A stretch of 64,000 nucleotides of DNA from Tillus elongatus (lineage: Eukaryota; Arthropoda; Insecta; Coleoptera; Cleridae). The translations under genes and the position numbers were made by a program. Each line of letters opens with the position of its first letter. The first letter of the stretch is position 1. The notes beneath the pieces are model-generated. The model did no database searches. It was not told the DNA's origin and worked only from the letters and a program-made list of their open reading frames with translations. Below are positions 1-12,619 of the stretch, piece after piece. The DNA lies in the NCBI GenBank assembly GCA_964006375.1, contig OZ023270.1:75541391-75605390 (forward strand), read 5' to 3'.

Positions 1-107
1 TGTCTGCCGACAACTATCTGATTTATGACGTACCAGACTGTTGGACGTTACAAGAAGCTGCAACCGTTCCAGTTGTATACTGTACAGTATTCTTTTCCAT
101 GGTTATG
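1..107 (+). CDS. FASN: FAS exon 1 of the window (partial), enoyl reductase
   Basis: Bases 3-107 read as 35 codons of the enoyl reductase, including the typical run VPDCWTLQEAATVPVVY just before the cofactor fold. The exon is cut by the window edge; bases 1-2 end a codon begun upstream. The donor is ATG|GTAGGT at 107/108, phase 0. The next residues (exon at 6974) align without gap to the FAS family pattern, which fixes this donor. An ATG-initiated reading in another frame at 41-238 is an artefact. Confidence 0.9.
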
Positions 108-182
108 GTAGGTTAAAAAAATCAATATTCCAGTTTGATCTCACAAGGTTTATTAAACATAGCCGAAGAATATTTTCCTTTC

Positions 183-1735
183 ATCATCATCATCATCATC
201 ATCATCAATCAGCCCTCTTTGTCCACTGCTGGACATAGGCCTCCCCTAGTTGAGTCCATTCTTTTCTATCTCGAGCGCTACGAATCCAGTTTTTTGTAAT
301 TTTTGTAATGTCGTCTGTCCAGCGAGTTGGTGGTCTTACTCTGCTTCTTTTATCGGATCTGGGTCTCCATTCAAGTAGTCGTTTTGTCCACCTGTCATCT
401 TTCATGCGAGCCACATGTCCCGTCCACTTCCACTTGAGTTTTGCCACATGTACGACCACATCAGTCACTCCTGTTCTTCTGCGTAATTCTTCATTTCTAA
501 TGTGGTCACGTAACGAAACGCCAAGGATCGACTTCTCCATTTTGTGCTGTGTTACTTTCAGTTTCTTAGCAGAAGCGTTGGTAAGGGTTAGTGTTTCGGC
601 TCCGTAGGTTATAACCGGTAGAACACATTGGTTGAAAACTTTTCTTTTCAAGCATATCGGAAGGTCGCTTCTGAAAACGTCTCTAAGTTTGCCGTAAGCC
701 GCCCAGGAGAGTATAACTCGTCTGTTTATCTCGCATGTTTGGTTGGTTTTGGATAGGCTTATCTCGTGGCCCAAATATGTAGATTTGTCTACCCATTCCA
801 CCTCAGAGTTTTCAATAGGTAAGTTGTTACTAGGGACGAGGTTTGTCATAAATTTTGTTTTTCCGATGTTCATTTTTAGACCTACTGTTGCACAGACCTC
901 CTGAAGTTCCTGTAGCATCACTCTAATATCTTCCAAGTTGTCAGCTAGTAAGACAATGTCGTCTGCGAACCGTAAGTTTGACAGATTTTGGCCGTCTATT
1001 TTTAGACCTTTTTGGTCCCTTTCTAGCTTCTTGAACACATACTCCAGGACTGTGATAAACAGTTTTGGAGACATCGTATCTCCCTGACGTACTCCTCTCC
1101 CAATTTTTATAGGATTCGTGTTTTCATGTAGTTTTACCACAAGAGTAGCATTTATATATATATATATATATTGTAGATTAGTTTGGTGTAGCAATAGTCA
1201 ATACGGCATGCTTCCAGGGACTGCAACACTGCGTCCAGCTCCACAGTGTCGAAAGCCTTATGGAAGTCCACAAAAGCAAGGACAAGTGGTCTGCCATATT
1301 CGATGGTCTTTTCAATCACTGTTTTAACGTTTTGAAGATGATCATTGGTTCCAAACCCACTTCGAAAACCGGCCTGTTCTACCAGCTGGATAAAGTCTAA
1401 CTTCTTTTCAAGTCGTCTGGTAATTATTCTAGTAAATAATTTGTAGAGGTGGATAAGTAGACTTATCGGCCTGTAATTTTCTAGGTTCGAGATGTCTCCT
1501 TTCTTGTGGATCAGTATTAAGATGGCGTTGTGCCATTTTTCTGGTATCGTACTATTGAAGAGAGAAAGGTTGAAAAGAGATTTGAATTTTTGGAGCAAGC
1601 AAGGACCACCAATCTTTATCGCATCGGAAACCACGCAGTCTTCTCCGGACGATTTTTGATTTTTCATCTTTTTTCCTTTCACTTCACAATAATTTATCTT
1701 CTCTTCACCTAGTTTCTCCTCCACGTCATTGCAAA
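183..1735 (-). mobile_element. RTE-like LINE, 5'-truncated, (TGA)n tail
   Basis: Read on the minus strand, two frames give a reverse transcriptase. 1724-1152 has the palm/finger phrases YRPISLL, QAGFRSGFGTNDHL and FVDFHKAFDTVE. 1194-205 continues with GVRQGDTMSPKLF and the catalytic RFADDIVLLAD, ending in VQQWTKRAD. The join at about 1150-1175 is broken by a short (TA) run and is out of frame. The coding end runs straight into a TGATGATGA tail (bases 183-208 on the plus strand), the short-repeat tail typical of RTE-type elements. It lacks the endonuclease half and is dead. The clade is inferred from the motifs and tail. Confidence 0.8.
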
Positions 1736-2080
1736 GGCTGTAACTGGTTTAAAAAGAAACGTTGTCCAAAAATTGCTTCAAAGCCTGTTGTACAGCCAGA
1801 AGGAGAGACCTACTTCTGCATTGGTATAGGACATTTTCAATTAGTTAGCCCTGCGTCGACCAAAATACAATTGCCATTGCAAACCCCATGGGTCAATAGA
1901 CTCGCAATAAATAAATTTTACCCTTAAATTCAAAAAGAATAAAGAAGTATCAGTGCGAAACATTTTTCCTCACCTACTGATCTATACAATGGAAGGCTAT
2001 GAACAAAATTAATTAATTTTATCTTTCAACATAATCCCCCTTTACTTTAATATACGTACTTCTACCACTACTTACACTTT
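1736..2080. other. Unassigned intron sequence
   Basis: About 345 bp of AT-rich intron between the RTE-like LINE and the next repeat. No open frame or repeat was recognised. Confidence 0.5.
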
Positions 2081-2262
2081 TTAGCGAATTTTTATTTTTA
2101 AAAAAATCGCTATTAGAGAGGCATCGATGGTGAGACTTTGTAAAAAAAATTCAAGTGAGAGCGAACTTGGACCCCAAAGTCCGTTTGACTTTTGCTATGT
2201 TTAGCCAGGCCTGGCTAACGAACTCATCCAAGCCACTTTTTGAGATCGTGTGGATACATACA

Positions 2263-2878
<616 letters not shown>

Positions 2879-3182
2879 TGTATGTATCCACACGATCTCA
2901 AAAAGTCATTAACCGATTTTGATGAAACTCTGCAATAATCTTTCTTTTATCAATGGCTTGGATGAGTTCGTTAGCCAGGCCTATCGGACCAGTTTTTCTA
3001 AAGGAAATTTTCCGAAAAAAATTGTATCTAAAAAAATAAACTTATTTTGATGAAATTTTGGTGATATGTTGCCCTCTACTACATACCAAAACTCAACTTT
3101 CTAGGTTTATAGAAAATTGAGTTATGCAAATTTGAAGCATTTAATGAAAATTCGCTACCATAACGCACTTGCTGCGTCCCGA

Positions 3183-3745
3183 AAATTTTAAATTATAAAC
3201 TCTGGAATTTGGTCTCAGGGTCATAGTAATTAATCTAACATTATCAGTTACAAAATGTCTGCTCTGTAACTAAATAATAACCGCCGAAACATCGAAACAC
3301 GGTTTCTCTTTTGGTCGTTAGTAAACATTCGTGGGAGCCACCTTGCAGACAATTTTTTCCTATCAAATTGATTTGATAATACGTCGTGTACGGTAGAGTT
3401 ACAAATTCCTGTTTCGTCATGCAGCATCATATTAGGGACTTTTTAAAATGTATTCGTATTCTCTAATAAGTAAAACTAGTCTAGTTTCTATCTTATAATT
3501 ATCTGTATTAACATAACTAACTACTGGCCTTATTTGAATGTTTGGTTTATGAATTTTTTAAAATCCATACGTATCTGGTGCTTGTTGACTTTTATATAAA
3601 ATATCATTCTTTTCTTGTTCAGTAAACATGTATTTTTAACCTGGTTTTTAGGCGATGTCTGAAAGAAATTTCTGTCAACTTTTTTGCAGCAATAAAATTA
3701 TTAATATTCACGTTAGAATGTTACCTATTAAAATCTACTGTTGTG
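3183..3745. other. Unassigned intron sequence
   Basis: AT-rich intron DNA. A short minus frame at 3248-3430 shows no recognised domain. Nothing else was seen. Confidence 0.4.
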
Positions 3746-4112
3746 TAACCTTTATCAGATAAGTACAATTTGGAGAACCCAATTCATCACAATACAGCTT
3801 TTAGACCTATCCATGATCGTTTCGCTAACAAAGTTAGCGTCATTGGAGGGATGAACAAACTAGGTGAATAGAGACAAACTACTATTTATATGTAAATTGC
3901 CAAGCAGTTCCGAACAGCGTCCTCTAGGAAGGTGCACAGACAGACCCCCACTGTTGAGTCCTAAATCCCTGTAATAAAAACTGCATACCTACCTTTGTTC
4001 TTATATTCCTTCTAAGAAATACACGCTGGTTATTAAGATAACAGTTAGAACAATAGACTACATAGAACCGGACCTACACTATTCATCGAAACATTTTTGT
4101 TCAAATTTCTAA

Positions 4113-4114
<2 letters not shown>

Positions 4115-4191
<77 letters not shown>
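4115..4191. repeat. (TA)n microsatellite
   Basis: Pure TA run in the left Penelope-like arm, mirrored by 5489-5569 in the right arm. Confidence 0.95.
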
Positions 4192-4192
<1 letters not shown>

Positions 4193-4439
4193 TTTCGTAA
4201 GCTTCTAGCTGACGCGACTGCCTGACATGTTTTATTAACTTGAGATTTTATTTACCTAGATGCTGATTATTATTCCAAATATGCTGAGCAATACAAGATT
4301 TATCAATAGTGCCATATCTCAGTTACGCTAAGTGTTCTTTAAATCGATACGTATTTAAGTTCAAATTGCTTACGACCTATTTTGTAGATTTACGACACTT
4401 CTGTGGTTTTATCTTTATCCTTTGGGTTGCCTATCAAAT

Positions 4440-4815
4440 TTTTTTATGTCTTTTTTTGTAGAAAATGTTATCTGCAAATTGAATGCAATCTATGAACCAG
4501 AAAATTCAAACTATCTGTTTTTTTTTGTGTGGAAAACTATGGTGTGAGTCATTCGAAATACTCACAGTAGTGGTTTACGTTCTGTGGAAGTCAAATTCTA
4601 AAGTGTCTATATTTTTAATGACTAATACATCAAGAAAAGGGAATTTGTTATTAATTTATATTACATGCGTGAATTTAATGGATTTAAATTTACAATTAAT
4701 TTGGCAATAAAATCGTCTACTTTGCACACATTTGTATGAAATACTGCAAAAACATCGTCCACATAACGAAACCATACCCTATGAAAATAGCCATTTTCAT
4801 TTACGAGGTCTGTTT
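4440..4815 (-). pseudogene. Penelope-like reverse transcriptase fragment
   Basis: The minus strand reads FHRVWFRYVDDVFAVFHTN, the RT palm with YVDD catalytic aspartates, then after a stop NKFPFLDVLVIKN and further degraded sequence including SHHSFPHKK. Stops and frame changes break it. It mirrors the plus-strand fragment that begins at 4824. Confidence 0.75.
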
Positions 4816-4823
4816 CAAATCTA

Positions 4824-5450
4824 CTCATGAATTTGACATCTACAGAAAGGAAACCACTACTGCGAGTTGCATTTCGTTTGAATCACACCATAGTTTTCCA
4901 CAAAAAACAGCTAGTTTGAATTTTCTAGTTCATAGATCAATACAGTTTCCATTAAATAAATAAAGATAAAACAGATAACTTGAATATATTAAAAATGTAG
5001 CTAAGTATAATGGCTACTCTGTCTGCTTAGTGGAAGAACTAGTCAATAAACATAAAACAAAGAAAATGTTGTTGGAATCTATGACTTTCAGAAAAGATAA
5101 ACCAGACAAAACCGTTGTCTGTTTACCATTTGAACCACGAATAACGAGAGGTTTTAATAACATTTTTAAGAAAGCCGATTTGCAGCTGACATTTAATAAG
5201 TACAAAAAATAAAGTAAACATTTTGCTAGGTGAAGCAAAGGATAAAGATAAAACCACAGAAATGTCGGAAATCTATAAAATAGATTGTAATGATTGTGAA
5301 CTTAAATCGGTTGGACAAACTAAAAGAACTATTGAAACTAGATTTAAAGAACATGAAGCGCAACTGAGATATGGCACTATTGACAAATCATATATTGCTC
5401 AGCATATTAGGGATAATATCATCATGTCGATAAAGAAAACCTCAAGTTAA
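4824..5450 (+). pseudogene. Penelope-like RT end plus GIY-YIG-type endonuclease
   Basis: Three short frames continue one another. THEFDIYRKETTTASCISFE and SHHSFPQKTASLNFLVHR are the RT thumb. YIKNVAKYNGY and EELVNKHKTKK form the connector. EIYKIDCNDCELKSVGQT is the nuclease core, where the canonical GIY is EIY and YIG is SVG, followed by TRFKEHEAQLRYG. The nuclease in intact elements nicks target DNA for insertion; here the key motif is degenerate, so activity is unlikely. Frames are separated by stops at about 4964 and 5212. Confidence 0.75.
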
Positions 5451-5486
5451 TCAAAAATAGGCAGTCGCGTTCGCTACATGCTTAAG

Positions 5487-5488
<2 letters not shown>

Positions 5489-5569
<81 letters not shown>
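5489..5569. repeat. (TA)n microsatellite
   Basis: Pure TA run in the right Penelope-like arm, at the position equivalent to 4115-4191 in the inverted left arm. Confidence 0.95.
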
Positions 5570-5570
<1 letters not shown>

Positions 5571-5994
5571 TTAGAAATCTGAACAAAAATGAATAGAGTA
5601 GGTCCGGTTCTATATATTCTATTGTTCGAACTGTTATTTTAATAACCAGCGATCGTCAGGTCTAAAAACTGTATCGTGATGAATTGGGTTCTCCAAGTTG
5701 TACTTATCAGTGCTCATCACAGGTTATAATCCTAACTTATTTAACCTTTATCAGGTTAAGTCAAAAATTATTTTTTTTCTGATATTTTATTCTAAATAGA
5801 TTTGAATTTTGTTTTGATTAGTTTGACGTTTGTCATGTTTTATACTAAAAGTCCTTAAACAGTCCGATTATTTTAGTTTTTCGTATTGCCCTATAGATCT
5901 GGAAGTTATTTAGGATTTAGAAGCTAATATCTCATTGATTTTGTTTGTGAATTGTAAATTGTAATCATCAATTTTGCGTTTTGGCCAGTTTCTC

Positions 5995-6080
5995 ACTATT
6001 ACCATTGGTTGCCTTGGTTGGTTGTCTTGGTTGGCTGTCTTGGTTGTCTGCCTTGGTTGTCTTATTTGTCTGTCTCAGTT
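5995..6080. repeat. Short degenerate tandem repeat (TTGGTTGTC-like)
   Basis: Seven or so imperfect units of TTGGTTG(T/G)CTG follow each other. Translated they give leucine-, tryptophan- and cysteine-rich nonsense. No gene is supported. Confidence 0.6.
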
Positions 6081-6114
6081 GTCAAATTTTAAAAATAAAT
6101 ATATTTTTTGGGCA

Positions 6115-6215
6115 ACTGCCCGGGAAGTACCCACTTCCCGAACGCTTTTTCTTTGAGAAAGTAGAATTTCTCCGGCCTAGTCCGGGAAGTACGTACTTCC
6201 CGGACAAGGCCGGGA
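6115..6215. repeat. GGGAAGTAC palindrome cluster
   Basis: A 24-bp perfect palindrome at 6181-6204 (half-site TCCGGGAAGTAC) and a related imperfect one at 6122-6140 (CGGGAAGTACCCACTTCCCG) lie within 100 bp. Further GGGAAG/CTTCCC half-sites surround them. Probably the terminal or subterminal part of a small DNA transposon; no coding sequence. Confidence 0.5.
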
Positions 6216-6960
6216 AGAATCGCATCGTTGTTGTCATTGTGAATATGAAAATCTTGGTAGGTATGATTTTGATAAATACAGTTGAACATTACCATAGCAA
6301 CGAAATAACGACTGACAGCTATCTGAAATGAAATTAGTTGACATTTTGATTTTCGAAAGTTTGCATGGTTTTTGGTCGCAATTGTCTCAATAAACTATGG
6401 AAAGCAACAGCGATAGTGAGTTTGAAAATGTGCCTTACGAAATTTCCAATGCAGCAATAATATAAATAAGAATTAGAATGTTTCTGTTAGTACCTACCTT
6501 CTGTTCGAATTTCAATATTTAATACAAATAAGAATTAAAATGTTCGAAATTTTGTTCTACAAAGAAATATAATAAAGAAATGTGTCTCATTAAATTGTTA
6601 TTCTACACTGTTGCCGAAAAAATAGTGTATGCAACACGTTTTTTTGGACTCGCAGACTTCCAGGACTCGCCTACGGCTCGTCCTAGAATTTTGTCGGCTC
6701 GTCAAAAAAAAACAGTATTTTCCGGACTTGTAACGTAAATTACTATTACATTAAAGTATAAAATTTGGGATCTATGCAAGCATTGAGAAACATCTATTTA
6801 TCTGGCCTAACTTATCATATTATCATCCTACACACGACCTTTTTTTTTCTAGAATATATAGATTTTTCTTAAAGATAATGCTTTTTTTAAAATTTATAAT
6901 ATATAATTATTTGCATCGAATTACCTTAAAAATGCAGAGGTGATATGGTTAAAGTTTTTT
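6216..6960. other. Unassigned end of intron before FAS exon 2
   Basis: AT-rich. A block of GACTCGCCTACGGCTCGTCC-type repeats around 6645-6700 resembles the subterminal repeats of DNA transposons, but nothing could be classified. Confidence 0.4.
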
Positions 6961-6973
6961 TTTCATTTTGCAG

Positions 6974-7139
6974 ACAGCTCGCATTCGTCGAGGAATGTCA
7001 GTTTTGATACACTGTGGAGCTGGTGGTGTTGGACAAGCCGCAATCAGTATCGCCTTATATTATGGTTGTAGAGTTTATACCACAGTCGGTACTCCGGAGA
7101 AACGAGAATTCCTTAAGAAGAGGTTTCCACAAATGAGAG
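6974..7139 (+). CDS. FASN: FAS exon, enoyl reductase NADPH-binding segment
   Basis: Acceptor TTTTGCAG|ACA, donor AGAG|GTAAAA, phase 0 to 1. It encodes the start of the nucleotide-binding fold, RRGMSVLIHCGAGGVGQAA, in which GAGGVG is the glycine-rich NADPH loop of the MDR-type enoyl reductase that reduces the trans-2-enoyl chain. The following YTTVGTPEKREFL is also characteristic of FAS. The intron before it is 6.9 kb and the one after it only 54 bp. Confidence 0.95.
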
Positions 7140-7193
7140 GTAAAAACAAGCGCCTATAAAATTATCCTATACATCAAAAACGTTTTCTTTCAG

Positions 7194-7421
7194 ATCGCCA
7201 AATTGGCAATTCGCGTGACACTAGCTTTGAACATATGATATTCAGGGAGACAGAAGGTCGTGGAGTAGACGTGGTCTTAAACTCCCTTGCTGAAGATAAG
7301 CTTCTAGCGTCGGTGCGCTGCTTAGCACACGGTGGCAAGTTTCTTGAGATCGGTAAATTTGATTTGGCCAACAACAATTTAATTAAGATGCATCTTTTGG
7401 ACAAAGAGGCTTCGTTCCATG
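7194..7421 (+). CDS. FASN: FAS exon, enoyl reductase middle
   Basis: Acceptor TTTCAG|ATC, donor CATG|GTAAGT, phase 1 to 1. It contains the strongly conserved FAS stretches NSRDTSFE, GVDVVLNSLAEDKL and FLEIGKFDL of the enoyl reductase. The split glycine codon at the end joins the exon at 11444 to give FHGIMLD, again matching the family. Confidence 0.95.
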
Positions 7422-7817
7422 GTAAGTTTTAACTATCCATTTACAAATACCTATTCTATTTTTCTGATCATCTACTCTTTTTAATAACATATAAATTTTA
7501 CCATCCATTCAAAAAATGTTAATTATTTGCGCAACATAGGAGGTAAGTAGCGTTTAACAAGTTGAGGATGATTTAAAGAATACTAATAGTACTAATAAAT
7601 TGTCTTTATTAAAATTTAACCTGTTGAATACAATATAGTGATAATCCTAATGGTAAAATGATAAATATTTAAAAAACAATATTTGGACGACGGAAGCCAC
7701 GGCGAAGTCTAGTCACAGTGGCTACTAATAGTTAACCGCGCCCACGGCATGTCACCACCTTCGCCAGCAACCACCCATCCTCACCCACACATCCAAATTA
7801 TATATATTTGTGTGTTT

Positions 7818-8163
7818 TGTTTCTTTAACGTCGGCCTATTTCCGCGACTATGGCCAATCACCGACGCCAGGGAGCAGTTTCACCTCGCTATCCTGGAAAT
7901 TTTGCCGAACCCCTGCCTTTCTGTAAGGGGGGGTAGGGATTTTTTACGTGCCCAACATCGCATAGACACGGGACCGACGGCTTTACGCCCCCTCCGAAGG
8001 ACGGAACGTGCAGACATTCAACTTGCTCAAATACAATGCCAGAACCTCGGTTGATGTTAATGTTACAGTTTGTACTGAAAAAGTGAAAGGAGTAACCTGG
8101 TATCGAACCCAGTACCCTTCGGTTCAGAGGCACACGTTCTTACCCCTGAACCACCGAGGTTCT
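7818..8163 (-). mobile_element. tRNA-derived SINE, copy A
   Basis: Read on the minus strand it begins with a tRNA-like head (ACCTCGGTGGTTCAGGGGTAAG, then GGGTTCGATACC as B box) and continues with the body shared by all copies (CGAGGTTCTGGCATTGTATTTGAGC in family form). It ends in GTTAAAGAAACAAAACAC. The internal promoter boxes would direct RNA polymerase III transcription. It lies in the FAS intron between 7421 and 11444. Confidence 0.85.
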
Positions 8164-8700
8164 ATCAAATTATATGTATGTACATATATTTATGTCGACA
8201 CCAACTTGCGCATTTTAGATGGAACACCTGTATATTTTTGCAGTGTTGGATTCTACGTTCGATTGTACGTTAACTTGGTGTAAAGTTGTTTATACCCAAA
8301 TTCAGTTATTTTTGAGATATATCCATTTTTCAGAAAAAAGTAACAGCTACAACACCATATTAAAATTGTTAAATCTTAAACTGTGAAAGCCTTTTAATTA
8401 CTATGCTTGCAACAGCAATGGTTTAGACATCGCTACATCTGAAACTGAATGCATAATGTCTGAGGAACATACAGGGCCCTTAATATTTATAAGCCAATTT
8501 ACAAATTTACCAATTTCAGAAGCTACAAAACTTGATTTTTGTGTGGATCACTCAGTATATTATTCAACGGCCGAAAGAAGAATTAATATTCTGAATCGGA
8601 TGATACAAATTTGTATGTACCTAACTTTTAAGGTTCCCCATTACAGCGAATTTTGTTATAAAAACGTGTAAAAACAGAAATATTTCATTTTGCCAAGTAT
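8164..8700. other. Unassigned intron sequence
   Basis: About 540 bp with one short open frame (8456-8671) of no recognised family. Probably old transposon debris. Confidence 0.35.
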
Positions 8701-8712
8701 ACTGTGAAAAAA

Positions 8713-8936
8713 TGTCTGGGCGCAGCAGGTGCGTTATGGTAGTGAATTTTCACATAAATTATCTGGCACCGAAGTTTTTTTACTTAGATAAATGCTTATA
8801 ACTTTTTAGTGAATTTTCTTTAAAAAAATTCACTAATGAGGAGATCCCGACTTTTGAATTTTGAAAAAATTTCTTCAATTGAGCGCTAATTAAGCCCCCC
8901 AGAACACATATCCGGGGTCAGTTTCAATTTTTATAT

Positions 8937-9014
<78 letters not shown>

Positions 9015-9640
9015 CACACCGATAACTCAAAAAATAATGGGCCGATTTTGTTTAAATTTGGTGAATAAATTCCTTTTGCAAATGGCTTGGATAAGTTCGT
9101 TAGCCAGGAAAATCTGCCAAGGTTTTCCCGGAAAATTTTGTGTTTTCTTTTGAAAAAAATTTATATCCCCGGAATTAACAAAGTAAGGGCAACCAAATTT
9201 GGTGCGCGGGTTTATCTTCTTATATGTAAGTTACCTACCAAAATTTAGCACTGTAGCTCAAAATACAAAAAAGTTATAGGCAATTAAAGAAAAATAAATT
9301 GGGGTTTTCTTCAAAACGTCAAAGTTGCGATTTAAAACGTCAAAATCAGCCACATTTAGGCAAAGAACTTGAATCTAATACGGGCTATGGAAATAAAATG
9401 TCTCAAGAAGAATGTTTTACAAACCCTGAAGTCTTAGTTTCAACCGTCATTGTCCTTCATTTTACTAAAATATTTCCAGAAAATTCATTTCAAATAGACC
9501 CTTTCTCTGGTGCTTGGCAGTAGCCTTAGCTATAGAGTTTATCGTTTAATGTATATAATTTTTGTCGAATTTTCGTAAAAAATCAATAAAGCTCAATATA
9601 GCCGTAATTATAAAAGATATAAAAAAAATTTGTATATATT
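8713..9640 (+). mobile_element. Microsatellite-cored repeat, copy 2
   Basis: 8713-8795 is the first 80 bp of the family end (GGGCGCAGCAGGTGCGTTATGG). It abuts a copy in the other orientation that starts with the hairpin TTAGTGAATTTTC..AAATTCACTAATGAGG at 8806 and then GAGATCCCGACTTTTGAATT. After the (TA)n core at 8939-9010 come GATAACTCAAAAAATAATGG and TTCGTTAGCCAGGAAAATC. The trailing part to about 9600 (CATTTTACTAAAATATTTCC) recurs at 51830, 57735 and, inverted, 61050. Non-coding. Confidence 0.75.
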
Positions 9641-9654
9641 AATTATAGGGTGTC

Positions 9655-10226
9655 TTGAGCTACATCTGAAAAAAATATTTATACAATCACAGGCTGGCCC
9701 ATAAGTCGTTGGTGATACAATTTATTTTTTAATCAAACACGCCTTATGTTATTGCATTTTCCATCGAAATATAATGCATGTTTGTAAGAAAAAAATTCTG
9801 GGCGCAGCAAGTGCGTTATCGTAGCGAACTTTATTTGTTTATGTAGAAATCATTGTTTGTGAAATTTTTGTAAAATTTTGGTAATTAGTACCTAATGTTT
9901 AATGAGTTATTGTAAAAAAGATGTTTTTGGATTTTCGCAAAAAAGTTGTTTACAATTTTTTTTGTAAGTTTTGTCGAAAAGCTTTTTGTAAATAATTATA
10001 TCTTGGTAGGTGGCTAAATACCTTGAAGAAGTTTGTTTGCCAGGAAAATCGGGTCAGTTTTTCGGATATATTTTAAGTTAGTTTTCGAAAAATATTGGCC
10101 CTTTTTCAACAACAAACTTATTTTGATAAAATGTGGTACATTGCTCCCACTATAGAGGTTATACTGGTTATAAAAACAATTTTAATGAAAATTCACTACC
10201 ATAACGCACTTGCTGCCTCCCGAGTT
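9655..10226. mobile_element. Composite short-TIR element, copy 1
   Basis: A conserved leader (GGGTGTCTTGAGCTACATCT, then TGGCCCATAAGTCGTTGGTG) precedes a 420-bp unit bounded by inverted ends: GGGCGCAGCAAGTGCGTTAT at 9808 and ATAACGCACTTGCTGCCTCC at 10202-10221. The same leader plus unit recurs at 29700-30191 and 57995-58532. No open frame; a non-autonomous DNA element by structure. Confidence 0.65.
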
Positions 10227-10229
10227 TTT

Positions 10230-11440
<1,211 letters not shown>

Positions 11441-11443
11441 CAG

Positions 11444-11696
11444 GAATTATGTTGGACGTGATGTTCTTAGCATCGCCAAAAACCAAATTAGAAATGGGTG
11501 ATATGTTAAGACGTGGAATCAGAGCAGGTGCTGTCAGACCTTTGAACGCTCATATATTCAAAGCCGAAGAAGCTGAACAAGCATTTCGATTTATGGCTGC
11601 TGGTAAACATATGGGCAAAGTAGTACTACAAATAAGAAAAGAAGAACAGCAAAAACTTGTGCCACCTAAACCAGTGATATTTAAATGTTTGCCAAG
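11444..11696 (+). CDS. FASN: FAS exon, end of enoyl reductase
   Basis: Acceptor AATTACAG|GA, donor CAAG|GTAGGA, phase 1 to 2. It encodes LRRGIRAGAVRPLNAHIF and FRFMAAGKHMGKVVLQIR, the closing segment of MDR enoyl reductases in FAS and polyketide synthases, then the linker to the ketoreductase. A 4.0-kb intron precedes it and a 6.0-kb intron follows; both carry mobile elements. Confidence 0.95.
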
Positions 11697-12019
11697 GTAG
11701 GATCCATGTAGTGTTCTAATATTGTCGAATCCCCACTCTCAATCTCCCTAAGTCCAACCCTGTCCATTAGTTCTCTGAAAACCTCTCTTAACACCCACAA
11801 CAGCCACCAGAGGCATGTGTAGCGACAGTGGCGCTCATGTGACAAGTGGCATCAAGCGGCAACAACCAAGAGAAGTAGCTGCGTGGGAATGCAAGAACTG
11901 TCTTACGTCGTCGTCGCCCAGCGGTCAGGGAGCATCGTATTGGGAATGCATGACCCGCGACCCGTAGTCACCCACTTCCTCGTTACCTAGCGTTCAGTAA
12001 GCCTCGTAGCAAGATCAGC

Positions 12020-12560
12020 TAAACCGTTAGCGATAGTGAGTCACCAATTGCGTCAATTTTTATTAATGTGAGTCAGTGGTCAGGTCATATTGACACCCCG
12101 ATACACGAAGTCTCCAAGAGAAGTCCTAATTACCGCATATTTCTTCATGAAACACCAATTGCGCCAATTGACATATTAAGACCCGCAAAACTACCTCTCG
12201 AAAAGAAGTTTTAATTACTTCAACCCACTTTATGAATCACCAATTGCGTCCATCGTTATTAATATCAATTAGTCGATGTGGTCAGGTTATATTTAAAATC
12301 ACCACCCTGCGTCTCCAAGAGAAGTCTTCACTATTGAACACCAATTGCGTTAGTTGCTATTAATATTGACTAGTTGATGTGGTCAGGACAGGTCAGGTCA
12401 GGTCATCATATTGACACTACACTACATCCCCAAGAGAAGTCCGAATCACCTAAATATTTCTTAATGAACCACCAATTGCGTCAATTGTTATTAATATATC
12501 AATCAATCGAGGCGGTCAGGTCATATTGAGACCCTACTACACTACGTCTCCAAAAGAAGT
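12020..12560. repeat. Degenerate tandem repeat, about 85-130-bp units
   Basis: CACCAATTGCG recurs at about 12042, 12153, 12238, 12339 and 12470, each followed by a TATTAATAT run, TGTGGTCAGGTCATATTGA and a CC(A)AGAGAAGTC phrase. Units vary in length and sequence. More units of the same repeat (CCCAATTGCGTCG, TGTGGTCAAGTCG) occur at 13955-14240, on the far side of an inserted LINE. Confidence 0.75.
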
Positions 12561-12619
12561 TGTAATTTATTGATGTATTGATATTTTATTGATATTTTGT
12601 TGATTAAAATTATTACTAC

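Larger units (their letters stand above)
3750..5770. mobile_element. Penelope-like retroelement, head-to-head inverted pair of fragments
   Basis: The left arm (about 3750-4815) reads on the minus strand and the right arm (about 4820-5770) on the plus strand. The minus arm holds the RT catalytic box FRYVDDVFAVF (codons at 4765-4754), then NKFPFLDVLV. The plus arm holds EFDIYRKETTT, YIKNVAKYNGY, VVCLPFEPRITRGFNNIFKKA and a GIY-YIG-type end. These are hallmarks of Penelope-like elements. The outer sequences match in inverted orientation: AGAACCCAATTCATCACAATAC near 3780 against GTGATGAATTGGGTTCTCC near 5680. Each arm also has a (TA)n tract (4115-4191 and 5489-5569) at the same relative place. 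Both copies are fragmentary and inactive. Confidence 0.8.

Noticed and set aside
41..238. 65-residue frame ending in a histidine run
   Set aside because: It is out of frame with the FAS exon at 1-107, crosses its splice donor, and the histidines come from the (ATC)n tail of the RTE-like LINE.
5974..6331. Hydrophobic LVGCLGWLSWL-type frame resembling a membrane protein
   Set aside because: It translates a short degenerate TTGGTTGTC tandem repeat, then a palindrome cluster.
7749..8283. Overlapping 80-100-residue frames on both strands
   Set aside because: The same frames recur wherever the SINE occurs (27.3, 34.2, 47.2, 49.2 kb); they are accidental translations of the SINE body.
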